Shown: one piece after another, positions 9,221 to 17,059 of the stretch
Layout of the letters: every line of letters starts with the position of its first letter
How positions within the stretch are numbered: position 1 is the first letter of the stretch
Origin: Psychroflexus sediminis
GTDB taxonomy: Bacteria > Bacteroidota > Bacteroidia > Flavobacteriales > Flavobacteriaceae
NCBI RefSeq assembly: GCF_900099815.1
Contig: NZ_FNCW01000001.1
Location: 5,933 to 69,932, forward strand
Reading direction: 5' to 3'
Length of the DNA: 64,000 nt
Position numbers and translations under genes: made by a program
The notes under the pieces: model-generated
The model's input: only the letters and a program-made list of their open reading frames with translations
Database searches by the model: none
What the model was told of the DNA's origin: nothing

Positions 9221-9446
9221 AGTTATCACGCGATACAATCGCGCGATAACTTAAGGGTAAAGTTTAAAGTAGCTCTTGCGCGATTGCATCGCGTAAGAGA
9301 TAACTTAAGAGTAAAGTTTAAAAGTAGCTCTTGCGCGATAACTTAAGGGTAAAGTTAAAAGTAGCTCTTGCGCGATTGTATCGCGTAAGAGGATAACTTA
9401 AGGGTAAAATTAAAAGTAGTTCTTGCGCGATTGCATCGCGTAAGAG
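9221..9446. repeat. REP-like palindrome array downstream of the RAYT gene
   Basis: This array fills the gap before the DUF2237 gene. It holds four complete palindromes: 9221-9251 (14-bp arms, one mismatch), 9273-9299, 9365-9391 and 9420-9446 (12-bp arms, CTCTTGCGCGAT against ATCGCGTAAGAG with TGC or TGT loops). A chimeric half unit sits at 9328-9343. They are joined by a near-identical AT-rich linker containing ATAACTTAAGGGTAAAGTT. Full period is about 55 bp. Confidence 0.9.
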
Positions 9447-9526
9447 TATATTTTGTATATGTTGAAAGCCAACTGACTTTATCTATTATTCCTTAACTTA
9501 CACCAAATTCAAAAGAAGAAATTAGC

Positions 9527-9886
9527 ATGAAAAATGTACTGGGTACAGAGTTAAAAGCCTGTTCTTATGATCCCATGACGGGAGTGTTTAGAGACGGATT
9601 TTGCAAGTATGCTGAGCAGGACAGGGGCCTGCATATCGTAGCGGCGAAAGTGACTGAAGGTTTTTTGGAATGGAATAAAGCGCGGGGAAATGACTTGGTC
9701 ACGCCCAAGCCCCAATGGAGTTTTCCCGGGTTAAAACCCGGTGACTGGTGGTGTGTGTGCATGGGCGTCTGGCTCAAAAGTAAAGAAGCCGGGTTTCCGT
9801 TGTACCTCAAACTGGAGTCCTGCCACGAGAAAATGCTGGACTATATGCCTCTGGACACCCTGAAGGAATGGGAATATCAGGATTAA
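9527..9886 (+). CDS. DUF2237 family protein
   Basis: A 119-residue cytoplasmic protein that matches the DUF2237 family: NVLGTELKACSYDPMTGVFRDG at the N-terminus, then KPQWSFPGLKPGDWWCVC and a C-terminal LESCHEKMLDYMPLDTL. The family is widespread and has no established function. Conserved cysteines (in KACSYD, FCKYA, WCVCMG and ESCHE) could bind metal, but this is only a suggestion. It is transcribed alone after the REP array and ends at the strong terminator at 9913-9952. Confidence 0.88.
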   Translation: MKNVLGTELKACSYDPMTGVFRDGFCKYAEQDRGLHIVAAKVTEGFLEWNKARGNDLVTPKPQWSFPGLKPGDWWCVCMGVWLKSKEAGFPLYLKLESCHEKMLDYMPLDTLKEWEYQD

Positions 9887-9912
9887 GGCTGATTATTTTT
9901 AAATCTGCTATA

Positions 9913-9952
9913 AAAAACGCCCTTCCGACATCAGGTTCAGAAGGGCGTTTTT
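9913..9952. terminator. Bidirectional-looking rho-independent terminator
   Basis: AAAAACGCCCTTC (9913-9925) pairs perfectly with GAAGGGCGTTTTT (9940-9952) around a 14-base loop. A-rich and T-rich flanks allow use in both directions, so it may serve the DUF2237 gene and the convergent dehydrogenase gene. Confidence 0.85.
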
Positions 9953-10042
9953 ATTTTCTTCACCTCGACCGGGCTCAGCCTTTGATCAGCCTGATGGTTT
10001 CAAGCTTGAGCAGAGTCGGGAAGGCTTTGGTTATGATCTAAC

Positions 10043-11092
10043 CTATTTCTTGAGCGACTGCATATCGATGACAAATCTGTATTTGACATCGGAGTTTACG
10101 ACTCTTTCATAAGCGGTATTGATGTTCTGTATATCGATCATTTCAATATCTGAAACGATGTCATGTTCTCCGCAGAAGTCCAGCATGTCCTGCGTTTCTT
10201 CAATTCCACCGATAAGTGAACCGGCCAGTCGTTTTCTTTTGATGATCAGTGCGCCGCCGTTAACGTCTTTCAGCGGTTCAATAGCACCGACGAGAACCAT
10301 GGTTTTATCGCGTTTGAGCAAATTCAGGTAGGGGTTCACATCGTGACCAACAGGAATGGTATTCAGTATAAAATCAAACGAGTTAGCCTGTTCTTTCATT
10401 TGTTTTTCGTCTTTGGAAATCAAAACTTCATCTGCTCCAAGTTTTTCGGCATCCTTGCTTTTTTCCGGAGAGGTGGTAATCATAACCACATGAGCTCCCA
10501 TGGCGTGAGCAAATTTAATTCCCATATGTCCAAGTCCGCCAAGACCTACAACCCCAACTTTATCGCCTTTCTGTACATTCCACTGTCTCAGGGGGGACCA
10601 GGTAGTAATGCCGGCACAAAGCAGCGGTGGTACAGCCTTTGTGTCCAGGTTTTCCGGGATATTCAAAACAAATTTTTCGTCCACTACGATTTCTTCAGAA
10701 TATCCGCCAAAGGTATGTCCGCCAAGATGTTTGTCTTTACCATTATAGGTAGCGGTCATTCCATTTTCACAAAACTGTTCAAGACCTTCATCGCAGGCTT
10801 CGCAATTCTGGCAGGAATCTACCATACAGCCTACACCCACTTGCTGTCCTTTTTTGAATTTGGTGACCTCACTTCCCACTGCGACGACATGTCCGATAAT
10901 TTCGTGACCTGGAATGACGGGGTATTTAGAATTTTTCCAGTCGTTTCTCACCTGATGAATATCACTGTGACAAACGCCACAGTAATCTATTTCTATATGA
11001 ACGTCTGTAGCTAAAGGCGTTCTTCTTTTGATGTCTAATTGTTCTAAATCGGCGTCGCTGGCTTTGGCACCGTAAGCTTTTACTTCACTCAT
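10043..11092 (-). CDS. Zinc-dependent NAD(P) alcohol dehydrogenase (cinnamyl/YahK-like)
   Basis: Medium-chain dehydrogenase that interconverts alcohols and aldehydes in the cytoplasm. Catalytic zinc ligands lie in CGVCHSDIH and GHEIIGHV, and structural zinc ligands in the C-x2-C-x2-C-x7-C cluster (SCQNCEACDEGLEQFC). The Rossmann motif is GLGGLGHMG. The frame is open 14 codons further, but MSEVKAYGAKASD aligns with the usual N-terminus and an ATG is present at 11092-11090, so the 349-residue form was chosen. It is divergent from the YceI gene, with a 227-base gap. The closest subgroup appears to be broad-specificity aldehyde reductases; the physiological substrate is unknown. Confidence 0.9.
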   Translation of the reverse strand: MSEVKAYGAKASDADLEQLDIKRRTPLATDVHIEIDYCGVCHSDIHQVRNDWKNSKYPVIPGHEIIGHVVAVGSEVTKFKKGQQVGVGCMVDSCQNCEACDEGLEQFCENGMTATYNGKDKHLGGHTFGGYSEEIVVDEKFVLNIPENLDTKAVPPLLCAGITTWSPLRQWNVQKGDKVGVVGLGGLGHMGIKFAHAMGAHVVMITTSPEKSKDAEKLGADEVLISKDEKQMKEQANSFDFILNTIPVGHDVNPYLNLLKRDKTMVLVGAIEPLKDVNGGALIIKRKRLAGSLIGGIEETQDMLDFCGEHDIVSDIEMIDIQNINTAYERVVNSDVKYRFVIDMQSLKK

Positions 11093-11241
11093 AAGTTTAT
11101 TTTTCTTAAAAATAAGATTTGATTTTCGCCTCACACCCCATTTGACTTCATTTTAACCTTAAACCCGAGTGGATTTATAATCTGGGGCCCATTTGACAGG
11201 CTATATTCCGTGAAAACCATCAATATATGACATTGCTCATT

Positions 11242-11270
11242 TTGTGAACACTATTTGAGTTTTAAATTTG
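11242..11270 (+). promoter_or_regulatory. Promoter of the YceI-porin operon
   Basis: TTG (11242-11244), an 18-base spacer and TAAATTTG (11263-11270) form a textbook Bacteroidota promoter, 49 bases before the YceI start at 11320. Confidence 0.65.
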
Positions 11271-11319
11271 CATTAACAAATAATTAGAGATTGATTCATC
11301 AATTTAAATAGTTTGACTT

Positions 11320-11904
11320 ATGAAACTTACACCATTAATTTCCGCTTTCGTTTTACTCCTTATTTTTTCAGTAGGGCAATCACAAACTCAGTTTAAAGCT
11401 GTTCCCGCAGATGGAAATTCTATTTTAATAGAAGGGACATCCAATATTCACGACTGGGAAATCCTGGCTAAAGATTTTGCCAGTGAAATGGATTTAGTTA
11501 TCGAGGAAGATGACTTAAAAGCAGTAAACGCTATCAACTTATCTATTCCTGTAAAAAGTTTTGATAGTGGAAAAGGTAAAATGGACAAAAATACTTACGA
11601 GGCCATGAACGCGGATACCTATGAACTGGTTTCGTTCACCTCTACGTCACCGGCTTCAGTAGTGGAAAAATCTCCCGGTGTTTATCAGGCTCTGGTGAAA
11701 GGGGAATTGAGTATGTCTGGAGCGACCAATATGGTAAGCATACCTGTAGAACTCTATAAAACCCAATCCGGTTACACCCTAAAAGCAGAGCAGGGTCTCA
11801 ATATGATAGACTATGAGATTGAACCGCCTACCGCATTGTTTGGAACGATTACCACAGGGGAGACTGTAAACGTAATTTTTGACCTGACCCATTATAAATC
11901 GTAA
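11320..11904 (+). CDS. YceI family periplasmic protein (first copy)
   Basis: A 194-residue exported protein with a signal peptide (cleavage near SVGQSQ). It has the YceI lipocalin-like fold: ILIEGTSNIHDWE, then MNADTYELVSFTS, and a C-terminal GTITTGETVNVIFDLTHYKS. YceI proteins bind polyisoprenoid-like lipids in a beta-barrel, and their physiological roles are poorly defined. It is followed 39 bases later by a porin-like gene, and a divergent second YceI-like gene lies after that. The tandem YceI-porin-YceI arrangement suggests a common envelope role. Confidence 0.88.
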   Translation: MKLTPLISAFVLLLIFSVGQSQTQFKAVPADGNSILIEGTSNIHDWEILAKDFASEMDLVIEEDDLKAVNAINLSIPVKSFDSGKGKMDKNTYEAMNADTYELVSFTSTSPASVVEKSPGVYQALVKGELSMSGATNMVSIPVELYKTQSGYTLKAEQGLNMIDYEIEPPTALFGTITTGETVNVIFDLTHYKS

Positions 11905-11943
11905 ACACTTTTAATTACTTAAACACTATTAAATACTATAACT

Positions 11944-13206
11944 ATGAAAACTCTAAAATTAACTTTAATGATTTGCCTGTCACTGGCATTTTCCTTCAGC
12001 GCTTTTGCACAGAAAAGAGACCTGGATAACTTCAGGCCAAGGGACCAGCGCGGTATCCACATTTTTGAAGCTCCGAAAGATACCGTAAGCGATTTTGATG
12101 GAGTAAAAGTAAGAGTCGGAGGTGCTTCCACCATTCAGTTTCAGGCGTTAAACCATGAAAACAGCGGAGCGGTGCCTTTGGTGGATTTAGGAGATAACTT
12201 TAACCTGGCGACAGCCAATTTGGACCTGGATGTAGCGCTTTACGATGGGGTAAGAATGCACTTAAGAACTTACCTGTCTGCCCGCCACCACCCGGAAGCC
12301 TGGGTAAAAGGAGGATACCTTTTGATTGACAAACTTGAGTTTGTAAAAGAAGGCTTCATGGAAGATGCGATGAAGTACTTAACCTTCAAGTTTGGACACA
12401 TGGAAATCAACTATGGGGATGCGCATTTCAGAAGAACCGATAATGCGATGGCCCTGTACAATCCTTTTGTAGGAAACTACCTGATGGATTCGTTTACCAC
12501 AGAAGTTGGTTTTGAAGGATACTTTAGAAAAAATGGCTGGATAGCTATGCTTGGAGTGACCAATGGCAGACTAAATCAATCTGCTGAAGAAACAAACACA
12601 AAACCTTCTTTCGTAGCTAAATTGGGTTACGATAAGCAACTGACCCAGGATTTAAGATTTAGATTGACAGGTTCTATGTATACCACAAGTGAGTCTTCAA
12701 AAAACTTCCTTTACGACGGTGACCGAGCTGGCTCAAGATACTACTTCGTGATGGAGGAAGTTGGAGCTTCTTCTGCAGGTAATTTCCGATCTGGTCGTGT
12801 AAATCCAGGATTTGGCACAGAGCTAACTTCTATCATGATCAATCCTTTTGTAAAATACAAAGGCCTAGAATTCTTCGGTATCTATGAAAATGCAACCGGG
12901 AAAGGTTTTGGACCTAACCCTCCAAGCCGTACCTACAACCATTATGCTGCCGATTTAATTTACAGATTTGGCGCAAATGAAGATATTTATATAGGCGGTA
13001 GATACAGTTTTGTTGATGGAGAGCATCCTTCTGGACAAGACATCAGTGTCGATAGATTACAACTTGGAGCTGGTTGGTTTATGACCAAAAACATCCTTGC
13101 CAAATTAGAGTATGTCAATCAGTCTTATTCTGATTATCCTTTGGGAACTATACTTGCTGGCGGACAGTTTGATGGACTTATGCTTGAAGCTGTAATTAGT
13201 TTTTAA
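11944..13206 (+). CDS. Outer-membrane porin-like beta-barrel protein
   Basis: A 420-residue exported protein with a clear signal peptide (LSLAFSFSAFAQ) and a barrel-like series of amphipathic strands with short turns, ending in the aromatic MLEAVISF. The general layout is that of phosphate-selective porin (OprO/OprP)-like proteins: an N-terminal segment, then strands such as DVALYDGVRMHLRTYLSAR and LTFKFGHMEINYGDAHFRR. The substrate is not predictable. It sits between two YceI genes and ends at the terminator at 13227-13252. Confidence 0.75.
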   Translation: MKTLKLTLMICLSLAFSFSAFAQKRDLDNFRPRDQRGIHIFEAPKDTVSDFDGVKVRVGGASTIQFQALNHENSGAVPLVDLGDNFNLATANLDLDVALYDGVRMHLRTYLSARHHPEAWVKGGYLLIDKLEFVKEGFMEDAMKYLTFKFGHMEINYGDAHFRRTDNAMALYNPFVGNYLMDSFTTEVGFEGYFRKNGWIAMLGVTNGRLNQSAEETNTKPSFVAKLGYDKQLTQDLRFRLTGSMYTTSESSKNFLYDGDRAGSRYYFVMEEVGASSAGNFRSGRVNPGFGTELTSIMINPFVKYKGLEFFGIYENATGKGFGPNPPSRTYNHYAADLIYRFGANEDIYIGGRYSFVDGEHPSGQDISVDRLQLGAGWFMTKNILAKLEYVNQSYSDYPLGTILAGGQFDGLMLEAVISF

Positions 13207-13226
13207 TTAAATAATTTGAATTAGCC

Positions 13227-13252
13227 AAAGGGCTTGATCTTTCAGGCCCTTT
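13227..13252 (+). terminator. Terminator after the porin gene
   Basis: AAAGGGC (13227-13233) pairs with GCCCTTT (13246-13252), followed by AATTTTTTTT. It lies only 14 bases before the second YceI start, so some read-through would be needed to co-express that gene. Confidence 0.75.
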
Positions 13253-13265
13253 AATTTTTTTTACT

Positions 13266-13826
13266 ATGAAAGCCTTACTACACATATTTTGTATACTGAG
13301 TCTCGGCTTTTTTATGTCAACTGATAATTCGGCTGATGTTCACATAAAAAAAGGAAGTCAAATTACCATTAGTGGTAAATCCAATGTCAATCAGTTTTCC
13401 TGTGCTTATACAACACAAATAGCAGAAGGTGGTAAGAACATCACCTATAATTATTTCAGCAATGTCATTACATTGAATAAAGCTGAAATCAAACTGAAAA
13501 GCGATGCTTTTGATTGTGGTGGCAAGATGATAAACAAAGATTTTAACGAGCTGATGCAATCCGAGGACTACCCTAATGTTGGTATTACACTTATTCAAAT
13601 TGCAGTTAAAGAAAAAGTCTATGTAGTTGATGCTATGATCGAAATAGCAGATGAAATCAATGTTTACTCATTTGTCATTTCACCTCGACAGGGCGATCAC
13701 TATACAGGGAGCTTAGAGTTGAACATCAATGACTTTGACATGGAGGCCCCACGAAAATTATTAGGAGCCATCAAAGTGGATCCCAATATCAATATTGAAT
13801 TTGATCTATATCTGGAGGTTATCTAA
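13266..13826 (+). CDS. YceI-like exported protein (second, divergent copy)
   Basis: A 186-residue protein with an N-terminal hydrophobic signal (residues 4-18) and YceI features: ITISGKSNVNQFSC, FDCGGKMINKDFNELMQSEDYPN, and the terminal APRKLLGAIKVDPNINIEFDLYLEVI. It diverges strongly from the first YceI and has three cysteines, which is less usual. It follows the porin terminator closely. The 178-base gap to the next gene holds a TAATTTTG box (13937-13944) that could serve the PUL regulator. Confidence 0.7.
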   Translation: MKALLHIFCILSLGFFMSTDNSADVHIKKGSQITISGKSNVNQFSCAYTTQIAEGGKNITYNYFSNVITLNKAEIKLKSDAFDCGGKMINKDFNELMQSEDYPNVGITLIQIAVKEKVYVVDAMIEIADEINVYSFVISPRQGDHYTGSLELNINDFDMEAPRKLLGAIKVDPNINIEFDLYLEVI

Positions 13827-14004
13827 ACTGAATTACCTCTACACCTCTTCAAAACGGGCTTAAAGCTTTTTAACTCAACATCTCTTAAAAGTGAAGAGCA
13901 AACCCATTGTTTTTTCGTATTTAAACTGTAGTGACCTAATTTTGTTGTAATTTTCGTTTAACAAACACTTTTCAACATATAAATAACTAGAATTTAGGCC
14001 TATA

Positions 14005-16824
14005 ATGAATTGTTTTAAAACTTATTTTATTGCGCTTTTAATTCTATTCTGCTTACCTATTCTAAGTTTTTCTCAGGAACTTCCACCTGTTCTTACGTTC
14101 TCTCCTAAAGATTACCAGGCGGATAATCAAAACTGGTCTGTCACCCAGGGTTTCAACCATTATATGTACATGGCCAATAATATTGGCCTGCTTGAATATG
14201 ACGGTGAAGACTGGAGGCTATATCCCTCACCCAATCAAAGTATTCTTCGCTCTGTCTTTTACCATGACCAAAAGATTTACACCGGGAGTTACCGGGAATT
14301 TGGATTTTGGGAAAAACAACCTGCCGGAAACTTAATCTATAATTCCCTTTCCAAAGACATAATTGATTCCATCGGCACAGATGAGCAGTTCTGGACGATA
14401 GAACGTCTCGAAAACTGGATTATTTTCCAGTCTTTGGATAACCTTTATACCTTTCATATTGAGAACAAGTCGCTTAAGAAAATTTCTATCGATGGTGCGA
14501 TTACAAAAATATATAAGGTAGACGGCGATCTTTTCTTTCAGATTGTAAACAAAGGTCTTTTCAAAATTGAAGATGGTGAACCGGTTTTGGTTTCAGATCA
14601 TTACCTGTTCAGAGAACATGCAATCATAAACCTCTATGCTTACCCTTCCCAGGTTTTAGTTCAAACCGATACAGAGGGCATTTTTACCCTGGAAGAAACA
14701 CCTCAGCCCTGGCCTTCCACGTCAAATGCCATCGATGACTTTACCGTTTATACCAGCCTGCAGACCAAAAATGATGGCATTGTCCTCGGAACGATTTCTG
14801 AAGGCGTTGTTTTTCTGGATTCTGAAGGAATAATCCAGAATCAAATCACCGAACAGGAAACCTTGTTTAACAACACGGTTTTATCTGTTTTTGAAGATGA
14901 AGATGCTAATATCTGGCTAGGCCTCGACAATGGGATTAACTGTGTTAATGTTAATTCCCCGATTTCTGTGTTTAATGATGATAATGGCGTCCTTGGCACT
15001 ATCTACGCTTCATTGGTTTTTGAAGGAAAACTTTTTATTGGAACCAATCAGGGGCTTTTTTACAGACAGCTGGAGGATTCAACGGCTGATTTTAAATTTG
15101 TAGAAGGCTCAAAAGGACAGGTGTGGACCCTTCGTGAAGTTGATGGTTATTTGCTATGTGGTCACAATAATGGCTCCTTTATTTTTTCTGAAGATGAGTT
15201 CAGGCAGATTTCAGATTTGCTTGGCACCTGGTGTTTCAAAACTATTCCGGGTCGCCCGGATCTCCTTTTACAGGGAAATTATAATGGCTTGAGTATCCTG
15301 GAGAAAACAGAGAATACCTGGAGATTCAGAAACCGCTTAGATAATTTTGATGTGTCTTCAAAATTTGTTGAATTTACCTCGCCCAATGAAATTCTGATCG
15401 ACCATGAATACAAAGGCGTATACAGGCTTAAGCTAAACGATAGATTTACAGCAGTAGATACGGTTTCTCAGTTTGAAGCGATCAGCAATGGTCTATATTC
15501 AAGTTTGGTCAAATACAAAGACACTATTTATTATGCTCAGCAAAGAGGGGTTTGGAGGTTCGATTCCGCGAAAAACGAATTTTTAAAAGACAGTCTGTTG
15601 AGTCGGTTATATACCGAAAATGTCTATTCTTCAGGTAAACTTGTAACGACTGGCGGGGAGATCGGTCTTTGGAGTTTTAATAAAAACAGCATAGACTTTA
15701 CGCTTCAGGGTAAGATCAACAATTCCTTCAGATTAGCCTCTATTCCGATCACTTCAGATATTAGAGGGGCCATGGTAGGCTATGAAAACGTGTATCATCT
15801 TGGTGATGAAAGGTATCTTTTGGGACTGACTCAGGGCTATATCATTATTGATTATAAAAAGTTTCTGGATACTGCGATCGATGAATCTTTATACATCACT
15901 TCAGTAAAATACTGGCAGACGGGAAAACAGGCCTCATTTCTGGATCTTGAAACCTCCTCTGAATTAAAAAACAATATGAACAATGTTCATTTTAACTTTA
16001 GTGTGCCTTATTTTGAAAAGTATTTCACTTCCGAATATCAATACCGGCTTAATGGTTTTATAGACGAATGGTCTTCCTGGAATGAGCGGCATGAAGTAGC
16101 CTTTAATAACCTTCCCTTTGGTGATTATGAGTTTCAGGTTCGGGCCCGGGTTGGAGACCGTTATTTTTCAGAACCTGAGGCCTTTAGTTTCAAAATCAAT
16201 CGTCCGTTTGCATTATCGAATGCCATGTTATTCCTGTATTTGATTCTCATCATCATTTTGTTTTCCATTATCCACAATGTTTATAAGCGGTATTATAAAA
16301 AACAAAAACTCGAGTTGCAGCATCAGGCCAATAGGGAGTTGGAATTGAAACAACTGGAAAGCCAGCAGGAAATCATGCAGGTTAAAAATGAACAGCTCAA
16401 GCAGGATATCGATAACAAAAGCCGTGAACTTGCTGCGTCCACCATGAGTCTAATCAAGAAAAATGAGTTCCTGGGATCTATCAAAGATGAGCTTCAAAAA
16501 GCCAAGCCTATTCCGTTAAACGCCAAGAAAGTTATCAAGATCATCGATAAGAATATCAATAATACGGACGACTGGAAAATGTTTGAAGAAGCCTTTAACA
16601 ATTCGGACAAAGACTTCTTAAAAACAATGAAATCCAAGCATCCTTCGTTGACGCCAAACGATCTCAGGCTATGTGCTTACCTGCGCCTCAATTTATCCTC
16701 CAAAGAGATTGCGCCGCTTTTCAATATATCCACGAAGAGTGTAGAAGTGAAACGATATCGTTTGCGTAAAAAAATGGACCTATCCAGAGAAATTGGTTTA
16801 ACAGATTATATTTTAGGAATATAA
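14005..16824 (+). CDS. Membrane-spanning PUL regulator: beta-propeller, Y_Y_Y domain, LuxR-type HTH
   Basis: A 939-residue one-component sensor-regulator. It has a signal peptide (1-24, ending SFSQ), then a large periplasmic region of propeller-like repeats (about 30-620; NIWLGLDNGINCV is a Reg_prop-like repeat). A Y_Y_Y-type immunoglobulin-like domain follows (about 650-730; YQYRLNGFIDEWSSW). There is one membrane helix at about 738-760 and a coiled coil at about 765-815. A LuxR/GerE-like helix-turn-helix is at about 880-939 (TPNDLRLCAYLRLNLSSKEIAPLF). It lacks the histidine kinase and receiver domains of the hybrid systems of Bacteroides, so the signal would pass directly to a membrane-bound DNA-binding domain. 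Position just before susC suggests it senses the glucan and activates this locus. Confidence 0.85.
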   Translation: MNCFKTYFIALLILFCLPILSFSQELPPVLTFSPKDYQADNQNWSVTQGFNHYMYMANNIGLLEYDGEDWRLYPSPNQSILRSVFYHDQKIYTGSYREFGFWEKQPAGNLIYNSLSKDIIDSIGTDEQFWTIERLENWIIFQSLDNLYTFHIENKSLKKISIDGAITKIYKVDGDLFFQIVNKGLFKIEDGEPVLVSDHYLFREHAIINLYAYPSQVLVQTDTEGIFTLEETPQPWPSTSNAIDDFTVYTSLQTKNDGIVLGTISEGVVFLDSEGIIQNQITEQETLFNNTVLSVFEDEDANIWLGLDNGINCVNVNSPISVFNDDNGVLGTIYASLVFEGKLFIGTNQGLFYRQLEDSTADFKFVEGSKGQVWTLREVDGYLLCGHNNGSFIFSEDEFRQISDLLGTWCFKTIPGRPDLLLQGNYNGLSILEKTENTWRFRNRLDNFDVSSKFVEFTSPNEILIDHEYKGVYRLKLNDRFTAVDTVSQFEAISNGLYSSLVKYKDTIYYAQQRGVWRFDSAKNEFLKDSLLSRLYTENVYSSGKLVTTGGEIGLWSFNKNSIDFTLQGKINNSFRLASIPITSDIRGAMVGYENVYHLGDERYLLGLTQGYIIIDYKKFLDTAIDESLYITSVKYWQTGKQASFLDLETSSELKNNMNNVHFNFSVPYFEKYFTSEYQYRLNGFIDEWSSWNERHEVAFNNLPFGDYEFQVRARVGDRYFSEPEAFSFKINRPFALSNAMLFLYLILIIILFSIIHNVYKRYYKKQKLELQHQANRELELKQLESQQEIMQVKNEQLKQDIDNKSRELAASTMSLIKKNEFLGSIKDELQKAKPIPLNAKKVIKIIDKNINNTDDWKMFEEAFNNSDKDFLKTMKSKHPSLTPNDLRLCAYLRLNLSSKEIAPLFNISTKSVEVKRYRLRKKMDLSREIGLTDYILGI

Positions 16825-16839
16825 AACCAATACAATTAA

Positions 16840-16865
16840 CTTTTTTAACTATACATTAGCCATAC
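16840..16865 (+). promoter_or_regulatory. Conserved PUL element, site 1 (before susC)
   Basis: Contains CATTAGCCATAC (16854-16865), preceded by a TTTAAC-like half. About 20 of 26 bases match the element before the T9SS protein (42699-42724), and it resembles 27182-27207. It ends 195 bases before the susC start, a plausible activator-binding position. Confidence 0.55.
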
Positions 16866-16910
16866 AAAACAGTTTTTTTAGCTTTCTACATCGATGTAGT
16901 TGCCTGTTTT
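16866..16910. promoter_or_regulatory. Nested inverted repeat before susC
   Basis: A perfect 14-bp palindrome, CTACATCGATGTAG (16886-16899), is enclosed by AAAACAG (16866-16872) and CTGTTTT (16904-16910). No T tract follows, so it is better read as an operator-like site than a terminator. The central CG fits the habit of LacI-family operators, but the binder is unknown. Confidence 0.45.
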
Positions 16911-17059
16911 AACATATAGCTTAGCCCCCTAAAAATAAGCCTTAGCAATAATATATTTAACAAAATTTAAACTTTTAACGAAGTGTAGTTTTTTTGTAAC
17001 CAAAAAAAAGCATAAAAAAATAATCTTAACATTAGATTTACATTAAACAATTTATAGAT

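Noticed and set aside
9221-9446. CRISPR array
   Set aside because: Repeats are palindromes of ~27 bp joined by near-identical linkers, not unique spacers, and no cas genes are present; the RAYT gene explains them.
9955-10035. Imperfect inverted repeat between the DUF2237 and dehydrogenase genes
   Set aside because: CTCGAC...GCTCA and TGAGC...GTCGG could be a dispersed flavobacterial intergenic repeat, but with only one copy in the window this cannot be supported.
10343-11014. 223-residue plus-strand frame opposite the alcohol dehydrogenase
   Set aside because: Antisense to a gene with full zinc and Rossmann motifs; the product resembles no protein.
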